7,775 nt of DNA, from contig NZWA01000086.1 of NCBI GenBank assembly GCA_002697505.1, forward strand, positions 1-7,775, read 5' to 3'. The notes beneath the pieces were generated by a model. That model did not search any database, had not been told where the DNA came from, and was given only the letters and a program-made list of their open reading frames with translations. Of the stretch, positions 1 to 5,561 are shown in pieces. Position 1 is the stretch's first letter. Each line of letters begins with the position of its first letter. The stretch is from Flavobacteriales bacterium (GTDB lineage Bacteria > Bacteroidota > Bacteroidia > Flavobacteriales > BACL11). The position numbers and the translations under genes were made by a program.

Positions 1-2108
1 CCATTCATGATAATCTTGAAGATGTGTTTCATCTTGATTTTACAAGCAGCAGGAGTAGAGGAACGAATCGCTTCAATACCCATAATCTTCAGTTGTGGCT
101 CTTCGTACCTCACTCCCTCTGAATCAAAGACATTCATGATATAGCGTTTCTTTGCAGTCCAAACGGCTCGGTCTGCAATATTCTCACGTTTCATCACCAT
201 CTTCTGCTGAAAAGCATTGATGTAATCTGCAAGACGGATGTAAGATTTTTCAATGATATCTTCAAGTTTATCTTCACACACCTTGTCAAGAAAGTCAATC
301 ACTTTGGTCTTGTCTTCAATCTTCTCACCAAACACTTTCTTTACCAAGTCATCCATACGAATGTAAACAGAATCAGTATCAACCGCAACAACATAATCTT
401 TTATTTCTTCCGGCTTGAGTAGATCGTTTAGATATCCATTGATTTCTTTCTCAATCCAACGAATAGACAACTGACCAGATGTGGTTACCGCTTCTGCAAC
501 TCTCTGGTCAAAATACCGAAAGTGCTCGTTTCCCATCGCACCGAAAGCAGAGTTGAGAGTGATCTTGAGATTGAGTTGCATATTGTGATACTTAGAGATA
601 AGGTTATTCAGATCATGTCTCTTTGTAGGGTCTTTCTCTTTTTGCAACTCTTTCTTTGTCTCAATCATCAGCTTCTTGTACTTCACTCTGTCATTATAAA
701 TCTTCTCCATCATCTCTGGGAGAAAACCCTGTCTATCAGTCCGATAGAATTCATTGTTGGGAGTGTAAGTAACACCAAACTGTTTGAGAGAACTCAAGTC
801 CAGCTCTTCAGTCAATAGACCATCTACTCTGGGATACCTATTCTTGATAGTTTGCAACTCCATCGGCAACTCTTGTGTGATAAGAGTTTCTGGTGATAGA
901 TTGTATTGCATGATGAGATGAGGATACAAACTATTCAGATCAAAGTTGACAACCCAATCATGAGCTCCAAGTATTGGATCTTTGACAAATGCACCTTCAA
1001 ATTCAGAAGATTTGTGTGCAGATCGCTTTGGCGGAATGACGATACCTTTGCGAAGAAGATGATTAAATATCAGAGTGTCCCACATACGAACCTGTCCGAA
1101 ACAGTTTCCGTAATTGACCTTGCAGAGATATGCAAGTGAAACAATCATCTCAAGAAGTTTCAGTTTACCCTCAAGACGTTCAACCAACTCCACATCTTTG
1201 ATATTGTATTCAATGAACTTCTGATAGTCATTCTTATAGAGTAAGTGTAGAGAACCTTGTTCTGAATAGTCAAGTTTGCGCTCTCCTAATTCTACGTTTG
1301 CGATATGGTCAAGACGATAGGATTCTTGTGGAGTGTAGATGAACTTACGATACATCTGAAAATAGTCAAGTGTTTCAACACCCACGATTTCATAGGCTTG
1401 AAGTTCTTTACCACCAAGTCCAAACATTGTGTATTCGTTGACCTTTCTCCACGGAGACATCAAACGATATGGATTTTTGACAACATCAAAAAGACGTTTT
1501 GCACGATTGACAAGATAGGGAATATCAAACGATTCTACGTTCCACCCTGTGAGAACATCTGGTGATTCTTTGTCCCAAATCTGGAAGAACTTTTCCAACA
1601 TAGCTCGTTCACTCTCAAAACGAAAATAGAAAACATCATCCCTGTCATTGACAAACTCATCTGTGCCAAAGACATAAACTTTCTTGCCAATCTTGAGTGT
1701 GATAGCAGTAACTTGTTCGTTTGCGGTTTCTATATTTGGAAAACCATGTTCTGAACCAGTTTCAATATCAAGATAAGCAATACGAATCTGTGAGAAGTCG
1801 TAATCTATATGTTCTTCTGGAAAATGTTCTGCAAGAAAAGAGAACTCAAACTTGTTGTTACCATGAATCTCAAAGTTATCAACTTCTTTGTATTTACGAA
1901 TGAAGTCACGACACTCTTTGATGCTACCTGGGCGAATCTCACCCATAAGTTGACCATCAAGTGTTTTGAATTTACCTTGATTATTTTTTGCAGGAATGTA
2001 GAGAGGCGGTTTGTACTCTACACGATCTTTAAACCGCCTCCCATCGCTGGAGACACCTCTGAATAGAATGTGATTTCCGATACATACAACATTTGTATAA
2101 AAACTCAT
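1..2108 (-). CDS. 43: T4-like family B DNA polymerase (gp43), C-terminus cut off by window edge
   Basis: This is the replicative phage DNA polymerase with a 3'-5' proofreading exonuclease. The frame is open from ATG at 2108 to the window edge, giving 702 codons; T4 gp43 has about 900, so the C-terminal thumb and clamp-binding tail are missing. Exonuclease motifs are clear: AYLDIETGSE (D114, E116), LTGWNVESFDIPYLVNR (D195) and YNIKD (D305). Polymerase motif A is DLNSLYPHLI (D390), motif B is KITLNSAFGAMG (K515, N519) and motif C is VDTDSVYI (D577, D579). These are followed by KKRYIMNV (653-660) and LKIMGIEAIRSSTP, both very close to T4. The spacing is continuous, with no intein. The start overlaps the stop of the upstream 51-residue ORF as TAATG, and no strong Shine-Dalgarno sequence is visible, which fits translational coupling. 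A sigma70-type promoter lies 54-82 bases upstream. The motif B tyrosine (NSxYG) is phenylalanine here (F522). Identification is firm. Confidence 0.97.
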   Translation of the reverse strand, partial: MSFYTNVVCIGNHILFRGVSSDGRRFKDRVEYKPPLYIPAKNNQGKFKTLDGQLMGEIRPGSIKECRDFIRKYKEVDNFEIHGNNKFEFSFLAEHFPEEHIDYDFSQIRIAYLDIETGSEHGFPNIETANEQVTAITLKIGKKVYVFGTDEFVNDRDDVFYFRFESERAMLEKFFQIWDKESPDVLTGWNVESFDIPYLVNRAKRLFDVVKNPYRLMSPWRKVNEYTMFGLGGKELQAYEIVGVETLDYFQMYRKFIYTPQESYRLDHIANVELGERKLDYSEQGSLHLLYKNDYQKFIEYNIKDVELVERLEGKLKLLEMIVSLAYLCKVNYGNCFGQVRMWDTLIFNHLLRKGIVIPPKRSAHKSSEFEGAFVKDPILGAHDWVVNFDLNSLYPHLIMQYNLSPETLITQELPMELQTIKNRYPRVDGLLTEELDLSSLKQFGVTYTPNNEFYRTDRQGFLPEMMEKIYNDRVKYKKLMIETKKELQKEKDPTKRHDLNNLISKYHNMQLNLKITLNSAFGAMGNEHFRYFDQRVAEAVTTSGQLSIRWIEKEINGYLNDLLKPEEIKDYVVAVDTDSVYIRMDDLVKKVFGEKIEDKTKVIDFLDKVCEDKLEDIIEKSYIRLADYINAFQQKMVMKRENIADRAVWTAKKRYIMNVFDSEGVRYEEPQLKIMGIEAIRSSTPAACKIKMKHIFKIIMN

Positions 2109-2263
2109 TATTTGTCTAGGTTAAAGATTCTAACGTAATTCACTTCTAACTTATCTAATCTAGTATAACATAATAGAATCTGTTTGTCAATCCAATTCTT
2201 TTTAGAACTGAACTGGTGTAACATAAACAAAATCTGTAAATAACTCAACCAAATATACTTCAT
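2108..2263 (-). CDS. 51-residue small protein coupled to DNA polymerase
   Basis: I do not recognise this family. The ORF starts at ATG 2263 and ends with a TAA whose first-transcribed T lies at 2110 and whose last A is the A of the polymerase ATG (TAATG, one-base overlap). A strong Shine-Dalgarno AAAGGAG (2273-2267) precedes the ATG by only 3 bases, which is short but usable. The gap to the peptidase stop is 15 bases. The product has a hydrophobic, aromatic N-terminus (MKYIWLSYLQILFML) and a basic, polar remainder rich in K, N and L, so a short membrane-anchored or amphipathic peptide is possible. The context suggests either a real small gene or a coupling ORF whose translation delivers ribosomes to the polymerase start. 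The sigma70 promoter embedded in it constrains the sequence and may explain part of its openness. The existence of the ORF is certain; its role is inferred. Confidence 0.5.
   Translation of the reverse strand: MKYIWLSYLQILFMLHQFSSKKNWIDKQILLCYTRLDKLEVNYVRIFNLDK
2162..2190 (-). promoter_or_regulatory. sigma70-type promoter for DNA polymerase
   Basis: On the minus strand a perfect -35 TTGACA (2190-2185) is separated by 17 bases from TATACT (2167-2162). The -10 is preceded by TGT, an extended -10 (TGTTATACT). The predicted start is near 2155, about 47 bases before the polymerase ATG. Host-type promoters of this kind normally serve phage early genes. It sits inside the coding sequence of the 51-residue ORF, so its transcript would carry polymerase but not the start of that ORF. 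Confidence 0.8.
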
Positions 2264-2266
2264 AAT

Positions 2267-2290
2267 CTCCTTTCGTAATTACGAGAGAAG
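2267..2290 (-). promoter_or_regulatory. hairpin sequestering the small-ORF ribosome binding site
   Basis: The 24-base minus-strand segment is an imperfect inverted repeat centred on the palindrome TCGTAATTACGA. In RNA, CUUCUCUCGU pairs with ACGAAAGGAG, giving nine pairs (one of them U-G), a single C/A mismatch and a four-base loop AAUU. The 3' arm contains the Shine-Dalgarno AAAGGAG of the 51-residue ORF. The peptidase stop codon (2281-2279) lies at the apex. A ribosome finishing the peptidase would melt the stem and free the site, a classical arrangement for translational coupling. The structure is seen; the coupling is inferred. Confidence 0.5.
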
Positions 2291-2749
2291 ACCATCCTTA
2301 TATTGAGTTTTTCCGTTTACTCTCAGTGCCGTCATTGCTTTATTACGATTACTTCCATCTTTTCTATACGAACAATGCACCCATCCACTATGTGGATCTT
2401 TACCATCATAAAACTCAAGAATAAGTTGGTCAAAATCAAGATTGGCTTCAATCCAGTGTGCGATATCTGGATTGGATACTTTGGATGACTCAAAATCCGC
2501 CGCTTCACCATTACAATGTTGGCTCGTCCCTGAACCGCCAACCGCCTTGTTTAGGTCTGGACCACGATAGCCGCTGTTGATGCGAATGGGTCCAAACTCT
2601 TCCCTGAGTGGTTGTAATATGTGATTACAGAGATTCACCAAATTGATAACGTGTTCCATAGTTGGCGTGTTGGTAAGTCCTAATCTCTCCGCTGTTGAAC
2701 TTTTCGTCATTTCTTTCAATGCGAAATTTTTTGTAAGATACATTGACAT
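2279..2749 (-). CDS. M15-type zinc peptidase (D,D-carboxypeptidase/endopeptidase-like)
   Basis: This is probably a murein peptidase of the Peptidase_M15 superfamily, which cleaves peptide bonds in peptidoglycan stem peptides or crosslinks. The 156-residue product has the family pattern: SGYRGPDLNKAVGGS (59-73), then SQHCNGEAADF with zinc ligands H78 and D85, then DQLILEF (107-113) and GWVHCSY with the third zinc ligand H125. An N-terminal segment, FALKEMTKSSTAERLGLTN, resembles the usual N-terminal helix of phage M15_3 proteins. There is no signal peptide, so release to the periplasm would need a holin if it is an endolysin; a virion-associated or tail-lysozyme role is the alternative. The start is preceded by TTAGGA with an A-rich spacer, only 7 bases after the upstream stop. 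The full family length is present and all metal ligands are intact. Confidence 0.88.
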   Translation of the reverse strand: MSMYLTKNFALKEMTKSSTAERLGLTNTPTMEHVINLVNLCNHILQPLREEFGPIRINSGYRGPDLNKAVGGSGTSQHCNGEAADFESSKVSNPDIAHWIEANLDFDQLILEFYDGKDPHSGWVHCSYRKDGSNRNKAMTALRVNGKTQYKDGLLS

Positions 2750-2756
2750 TTTTTTC

Positions 2757-3068
2757 CTAACTTTGTATGACTTCTACTGCTCTGGAATTTGGGTCAAATC
2801 TAACTTTCAAATCAATTTCAATTGGAAGAAGTTGTCCATCTTTCATCGGAACTGGTAGTTTACCTTCCGCTGCTGCTTGAAGTGCTTCCGCAGCAGATTG
2901 ATGTGGATGATTTGGGTCATCCGCAATAAGTTTATCAAGTTCTTCTTTTGCATCATCTGGTAATAAATCATCTAACATTTTACCCACATGATCTTTTGCT
3001 AGGTTCTGAGCTTTGTCAACTACTAACCCAGACACAACATTGAATAGCATTCCTGCTAATGGTAACAT
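2757..3068 (-). CDS. Hypothetical protein, 103 residues, with hydrophobic N-terminus
   Basis: I do not recognise this family. Residues 1-18 (MLPLAGMLFNVVSGLVVD) are hydrophobic and could be a membrane-inserting or amphipathic helix. Residues 19-70 are charged and helix-prone (DKAQNLAKDHVGKML, then alanine-rich AAEALQAAAEG). The end (IEIDLKVRFD, AVEVI) looks beta-forming. The gene starts at ATG 3068 behind an unusually G-rich Shine-Dalgarno, GAGGGGG (3079-3073). Its stop is 7 bases before the peptidase start, so the two are almost certainly co-transcribed. A hydrophobic small protein next to a murein peptidase makes a lysis role (holin or accessory) thinkable, but only one possible membrane segment is visible and no family signature supports this. 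It lies just downstream of the hsp20 terminator and no convincing promoter is visible before it, so expression may depend on readthrough. Confidence 0.8.
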   Translation of the reverse strand: MLPLAGMLFNVVSGLVVDKAQNLAKDHVGKMLDDLLPDDAKEELDKLIADDPNHPHQSAAEALQAAAEGKLPVPMKDGQLLPIEIDLKVRFDPNSRAVEVIQS

Positions 3069-3090
3069 AAAACCCCCTCAAGTAGTTTAA

Positions 3091-3129
3091 ATAAAAAATA
3101 CCCCATCAAAGTATATATCTCTGATGAGG
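3091..3129 (-). terminator. Intrinsic terminator after hsp20
   Basis: In minus-strand RNA an 11-pair stem CCUCAUCAGAG / CUUUGAUGGGG (two G-U pairs) closes a 7-base AUAUAUA loop. It is followed directly by UAUUUUUUAU. It begins 10 bases after the hsp20 stop codon, so it most likely ends the hsp20 transcript. On the plus strand the stem is followed only by TTTT, and no plus-strand gene needs it. Confidence 0.8.
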
Positions 3130-3138
3130 TTTTGAGGA

Positions 3139-3612
3139 TTACTTATCCTTGTGGTCAATCACTTTTGAGTGATTTTTGATTGGGATAAGCCGAGGTTTCT
3201 TTTCCTCTGGAATCACTTTCTCAAGTGAAATATTCAGAAGACCATTTTGGAATTCTGCACCCCTTACAACCATATCGTCTGAAAGGGTCCATTTACGAGA
3301 AAACGCTCTTCTCGCAATTCCACGATGAACATACTTTTTGTCATCTGAGGATTTGTCTTCTGTAGAACGGACAGTAAGTATTCCATCCGCTACCTCAACT
3401 TCAATATCATCTTCGGAAAACCCTGCAAGGGCTACCTCAATGACATAATTGTACTCATCCACTTTACGAATATTGTAAGGCGGAAAACTCTCTTGTTGTG
3501 AAGTTGGAAACGACATCAGACGATTGAACATAGAATCAAACCCTACGGAAAGACCCATGAACTTCTCTAAGTCGCCTGCTGTGAAATGTGAATGATGTGC
3601 TAGTTGTACCAT
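3139..3612 (-). CDS. hsp20: Small heat shock protein, Hsp20/IbpA-like
   Basis: This is an ATP-independent chaperone of the alpha-crystallin family that holds unfolding proteins in a refoldable state and normally forms oligomers. The 157-residue length is typical of IbpA. Residues 43-51 (FPPYNIRKV) open the alpha-crystallin domain. IEVALAGFSEDDIEVEV, YVHRGIARRAFSR (94-106) and the NGLLNISLE strand with the conserved GxL (124-126) follow. The C-terminal IxI-type oligomerisation motif is LIPI (142-145), after IPEEKKPR. The N-terminal arm (1-42) is short and divergent, as usual. The gene has its own unit: a perfect T4-type late promoter, a structured leader whose last hairpin hides the AAGGAGG site (spacing of 4 bases to the ATG), and a terminator. 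Marine T4-like phages often carry Hsp20, thought to help capsid assembly or host proteostasis. Temperature control is inferred from the leader. Confidence 0.96.
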   Translation of the reverse strand: MVQLAHHSHFTAGDLEKFMGLSVGFDSMFNRLMSFPTSQQESFPPYNIRKVDEYNYVIEVALAGFSEDDIEVEVADGILTVRSTEDKSSDDKKYVHRGIARRAFSRKWTLSDDMVVRGAEFQNGLLNISLEKVIPEEKKPRLIPIKNHSKVIDHKDK

Positions 3613-3616
3613 AATA

Positions 3617-3634
3617 CCTCCTTATAAAGCAAGG
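3617..3634 (-). promoter_or_regulatory. ROSE-like RNA thermometer hairpin over the hsp20 ribosome binding site
   Basis: In minus-strand RNA CCUUGCU (3634-3628) and AGGAGG (3622-3617) flank a five-base loop UUAUA. The pairing is C-G, C-G, U-A, U-G, a bulged G, C-G, U-A, which buries the whole Shine-Dalgarno sequence 4 bases before the hsp20 ATG. UUGCU opposite AGGA with one extra G is the conserved signature of ROSE elements, which repress translation of small heat shock genes such as ibpA at low temperature. The weak stem is as expected for a structure that melts. A competing register (CCUU with AAGG, loop GCUUUAU) would also mask the site. The sequence match is direct; thermosensing is inferred. 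Confidence 0.65.
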
Positions 3635-3647
3635 TTGGTTGTAAGAA

Positions 3648-3711
3648 GATTCGTCCCGAAGCACACGGCAACGAATCGGTGAAGAGAGGTTTCCGCAATG
3701 GACAACCTCTC
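3648..3711 (-). promoter_or_regulatory. Two leader hairpins in the hsp20 5' untranslated region
   Basis: Hairpin A (3711-3684): GAGAGGUU pairs with AACCUCUC and, across a bulged G, UCC pairs with GGA around an AUUGC loop, for 11 pairs. Hairpin B (3677-3648): GAUUCGUU pairs with GACGAAUC (one U-G) and, past a bulged G, CCG pairs with CGG around UGUGCUU. Neither is followed by a U-run, so neither is a terminator. Hairpin A begins at the predicted start site of the late promoter and could stabilise the 5' end. Together with the hairpin over the ribosome binding site they give the multi-hairpin layout known for ROSE leaders. Confidence 0.6.
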
Positions 3712-3716
3712 AAAAG

Positions 3717-3724
3717 TATTTATA
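3717..3724 (-). promoter_or_regulatory. T4-type late promoter for hsp20
   Basis: The minus strand reads TATAAATA, the exact T4 late promoter core recognised by the phage sigma factor gp55 with gp33 and the gp45 clamp. With the usual spacing, transcription would start at 3711, which is the first base of leader hairpin A. It overlaps the stop codon of the 444-residue gene (3722-3720) and lies 105 bases before the hsp20 ATG. It is the only perfect copy I found in the window on the coding strand, and it implies that a gp55 homologue is encoded elsewhere in the genome. Confidence 0.75.
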
Positions 3725-5054
3725 CCAATTCTTCCAATTTAAGTTCTGTAACTTCTTCAGTCACAAAATTTGATAAAGTAGAAATGGTGATTGTCTTGAT
3801 GATATCCTCAATAGTATTGTTATTGAGAAGTTTTCTTATATCATCAATGGGAATGACACTTCCCATTGGCCATATATGTGCAAGTGCTTTCACCTGTTGT
3901 AAAAATCCTATGACGTTAAATCTACGATTGGGATGAACTTTTTCAGTATAATACTCATTACACATGAAATTTGTCATACAGTCATATTCGTCAAGAAAAT
4001 CTCTAACAGTTTTCAAGAAATCATATGCACTATTACAGATGTCTGGTGTTCCACAGTGAATCACTGTATTTACTGTACAGTTCTCACTCAAGATATTGAA
4101 ATGTGGATCGGGATCATAAGATGCACAAACTGAAAATTTTCTATGTAGTTTAGAATAATGTGCAAATATCTTTGATGCAAAGGCTCCATACATTTCATAG
4201 TAAACAAATTGATTACTAATCATATTGTTTGTCTTCAACATCCTAATACAATCATCTAAACTTTCCTTTCCCTTTAAAACAGAAATCAAAACAGTTTCAT
4301 TTAGTTGACTCTGAACAATACTGGATATAACTCCCTTGAGTTCATTCTTCTTGAAAACTTTGTTCTTTGTCGTGACATTTAACATATAGGCTGCACGATT
4401 CTTCAACTTCTGACTATACTCTTCCATTTGACTAGAAGTAGCATAAGGATTTAATTGCCAAGTGATATCTTCTTTGACAATTGTTGTCAGAGCGTGTTCA
4501 ATTGAATCAATACTCTGTTTACTCTCTGGTTTTGACAAACTGTTTAATTTCGTTCCAATTGAAATTAATTTTTCAAGAGAGTAATCTTTTGTCTTACGAA
4601 AGACATGAACAATCCGATTCTTTAGAGATGTCTTCTTATCCATAACAAGATCAATAGTATTTCCACTAAAAACATACTCAATCTTCATCTTGTCGTTGCT
4701 AGGAAGTGATTCTCCAACATTCAAATCTAATAGAACAGAAGTGAGTTTTTCTCTCAGGTCAATTCCATTTTCTAAAACATCATCAGCCATATCACTGAAT
4801 TTATTATTCATCCCCTTTCGGAATAGTTGTGAACCACCCTTTGTGCTAATATGATTCTTAGCACGTTTTAGAACACCATCATCCATAAGGAAAGTCCCAA
4901 CATACTGAATAGGACAAACACCATCAATTTCAAAGTGAAAAAACTCAGGACGTACTTCCCTGTTAAAACACTTTTTATGTATTTCTAGGTGTCTAGTTGT
5001 AAAATAAACATCCTCTGCTGATACAGAGAAATCGGATTTGCTATAAAATTTCAT
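3720..5054 (-). CDS. Unrecognised 444-residue protein under a strong early promoter
   Basis: I do not recognise this protein and see no catalytic signature. It is soluble-looking, with no signal peptide or membrane segment. The first 140 residues mix short beta and helical stretches (MKFYSKSDFSVSAEDVYFTT; FFHFEIDGVCPIQYVGTFL). The middle (145-300) is Lys/Ser-rich and helical. The C-terminal third holds seven of the nine cysteines (C269, C310, C326, C334, C340, C359, C365), with histidines at 318, 333 and 374, which could be a metal site. The end is acidic (VTEEVTELKLEELV). It is the only gene between the sigma70-type promoter at 5171-5144 and the hsp20 late promoter, so it is effectively monocistronic and probably expressed early. 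The start is chosen from AAAGGA four bases before the ATG and from the first codon of the open frame. Size, early promoter and isolation suggest a host-takeover or host-defence-directed protein, but this is inference only. Confidence 0.9.
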   Translation of the reverse strand: MKFYSKSDFSVSAEDVYFTTRHLEIHKKCFNREVRPEFFHFEIDGVCPIQYVGTFLMDDGVLKRAKNHISTKGGSQLFRKGMNNKFSDMADDVLENGIDLREKLTSVLLDLNVGESLPSNDKMKIEYVFSGNTIDLVMDKKTSLKNRIVHVFRKTKDYSLEKLISIGTKLNSLSKPESKQSIDSIEHALTTIVKEDITWQLNPYATSSQMEEYSQKLKNRAAYMLNVTTKNKVFKKNELKGVISSIVQSQLNETVLISVLKGKESLDDCIRMLKTNNMISNQFVYYEMYGAFASKIFAHYSKLHRKFSVCASYDPDPHFNILSENCTVNTVIHCGTPDICNSAYDFLKTVRDFLDEYDCMTNFMCNEYYTEKVHPNRRFNVIGFLQQVKALAHIWPMGSVIPIDDIRKLLNNNTIEDIIKTITISTLSNFVTEEVTELKLEELV

Positions 5055-5081
5055 ATGATCCTTTCATGATGAAATTGTGTT

Positions 5082-5133
5082 AAGAAGTAGTTATCCTACT
5101 TCTTGTCAAAAGGATGAGAACCATTTCTCACCC
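5082..5133 (-). promoter_or_regulatory. Two hairpins in the leader of the 444-residue gene
   Basis: The first hairpin (5133-5112) pairs GGGUGAGAA with UUCUCAUCC (nine pairs, one G-U) around AUGG. It is followed by UUUUG, so it could be a weak terminator or attenuator. The second (5104-5082) is a perfect nine-pair stem AAGAAGUAG / CUACUUCUU with loop GAUAA. It ends 27 bases before the ATG and is not followed by a U-run. Both lie in the leader of about 80 bases predicted from the promoter at 5171-5144. They may set early expression or protect the 5' end. The pairing is seen; the function is inferred. Confidence 0.55.
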
Positions 5134-5143
5134 TCATACCTAA

Positions 5144-5171
5144 AGTATAACAAATTCTACGAAATTGTCAA
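5144..5171 (-). promoter_or_regulatory. sigma70-type early promoter for the 444-residue gene
   Basis: The minus strand has TTGACA (5171-5166), a 16-base spacer and TATACT (5149-5144) with an extended TGT before the -10. The -35, the extended -10 and the -10 hexamer match the polymerase promoter at 2190-2162. The predicted start is near 5137. It begins 6 bases after the stop codon of the 102-residue gene, in a true intergenic region. Confidence 0.82.
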
Positions 5172-5177
5172 GACTTT

Positions 5178-5486
5178 TTATGCATATTCTAACAATTCGC
5201 CCTCTGGATCAAGACACTCCTTACCAGCCTTAAAGCAAGAAGTTGTCCATTTTAAACTATCATCATCCAATGGTATTTGATATGTATCAGATACATAACA
5301 CCGAACCGATTCATATTTTTCTAATAAGTTGGTAACGTGTCGGGCTTTACCAGACGAATCATCGGTATTAATTAATGTTACAAATGTATCAAGATTTTCA
5401 TATTTATTTAAAATTTCTTCATCTGGAATATTATATTCGTAAAGATATTGTTTGTGCGAATCCCAATGAAATTTTTGTATTTTCAT
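5178..5486 (-). CDS. Hypothetical acidic protein, 102 residues
   Basis: I do not recognise this family. I chose the ATG at 5486 (MKIQKFHWDSHKQYLYEYN) because GGA lies 7 bases upstream in TTGGAAATAAAGATG. The frame stays open to a TTG at 5498, directly after a TAA, which would add four residues but has no ribosome binding site. The product is acidic and aromatic, with a tyrosine-rich start (YLYEYN), an acidic DDSSGKARH stretch near residue 44 and a C-terminus with two cysteines (SCFKAGKEC). It has no membrane segment or signal peptide. It is followed within 6 bases by the sigma70 promoter of the next gene. Upstream lies a short gap with a one-mismatch late-promoter-like sequence. It is a typical small accessory phage protein of unknown role. 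Confidence 0.78.
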   Translation of the reverse strand: MKIQKFHWDSHKQYLYEYNIPDEEILNKYENLDTFVTLINTDDSSGKARHVTNLLEKYESVRCYVSDTYQIPLDDDSLKWTTSCFKAGKECLDPEGELLEYA

Positions 5487-5518
5487 CTTTATTTCCAATT
5501 AAGAGTTACTTTTAAATT

Positions 5519-5526
5519 TATTTATT
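5519..5526 (-). promoter_or_regulatory. Possible late-promoter variant before the 102-residue gene
   Basis: The minus strand reads AATAAATA, one mismatch from the TATAAATA late core, 32 bases before the ATG at 5486. The region is AT-rich and such near matches arise easily by chance, so the call rests mainly on position. The 63-base gap containing it (5499-5561) shows no convincing terminator. Confidence 0.25.
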
Positions 5527-5561
5527 CGTGCCCATGCGAACCGCAAGGTAAATGCGAGTCC

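Noticed and set aside
522..2066. Several plus-strand open frames of 60-98 codons across this region
   Set aside because: They lie antisense to the DNA polymerase gene, whose catalytic motifs are unmistakable in the minus frame. They have no ribosome sites or recognisable products.
2332..2541. Second minus-strand ORF inside the peptidase gene
   Set aside because: It is a shadow frame of the M15 peptidase, with basic low-complexity composition and no ribosome site.
5499..5561. In-frame continuation of 20 codons after the TGA of the 30-residue peptide, suggesting stop readthrough
   Set aside because: Twenty open codons after a stop is expected often by chance, and the continuation shows no family similarity or readthrough signal.
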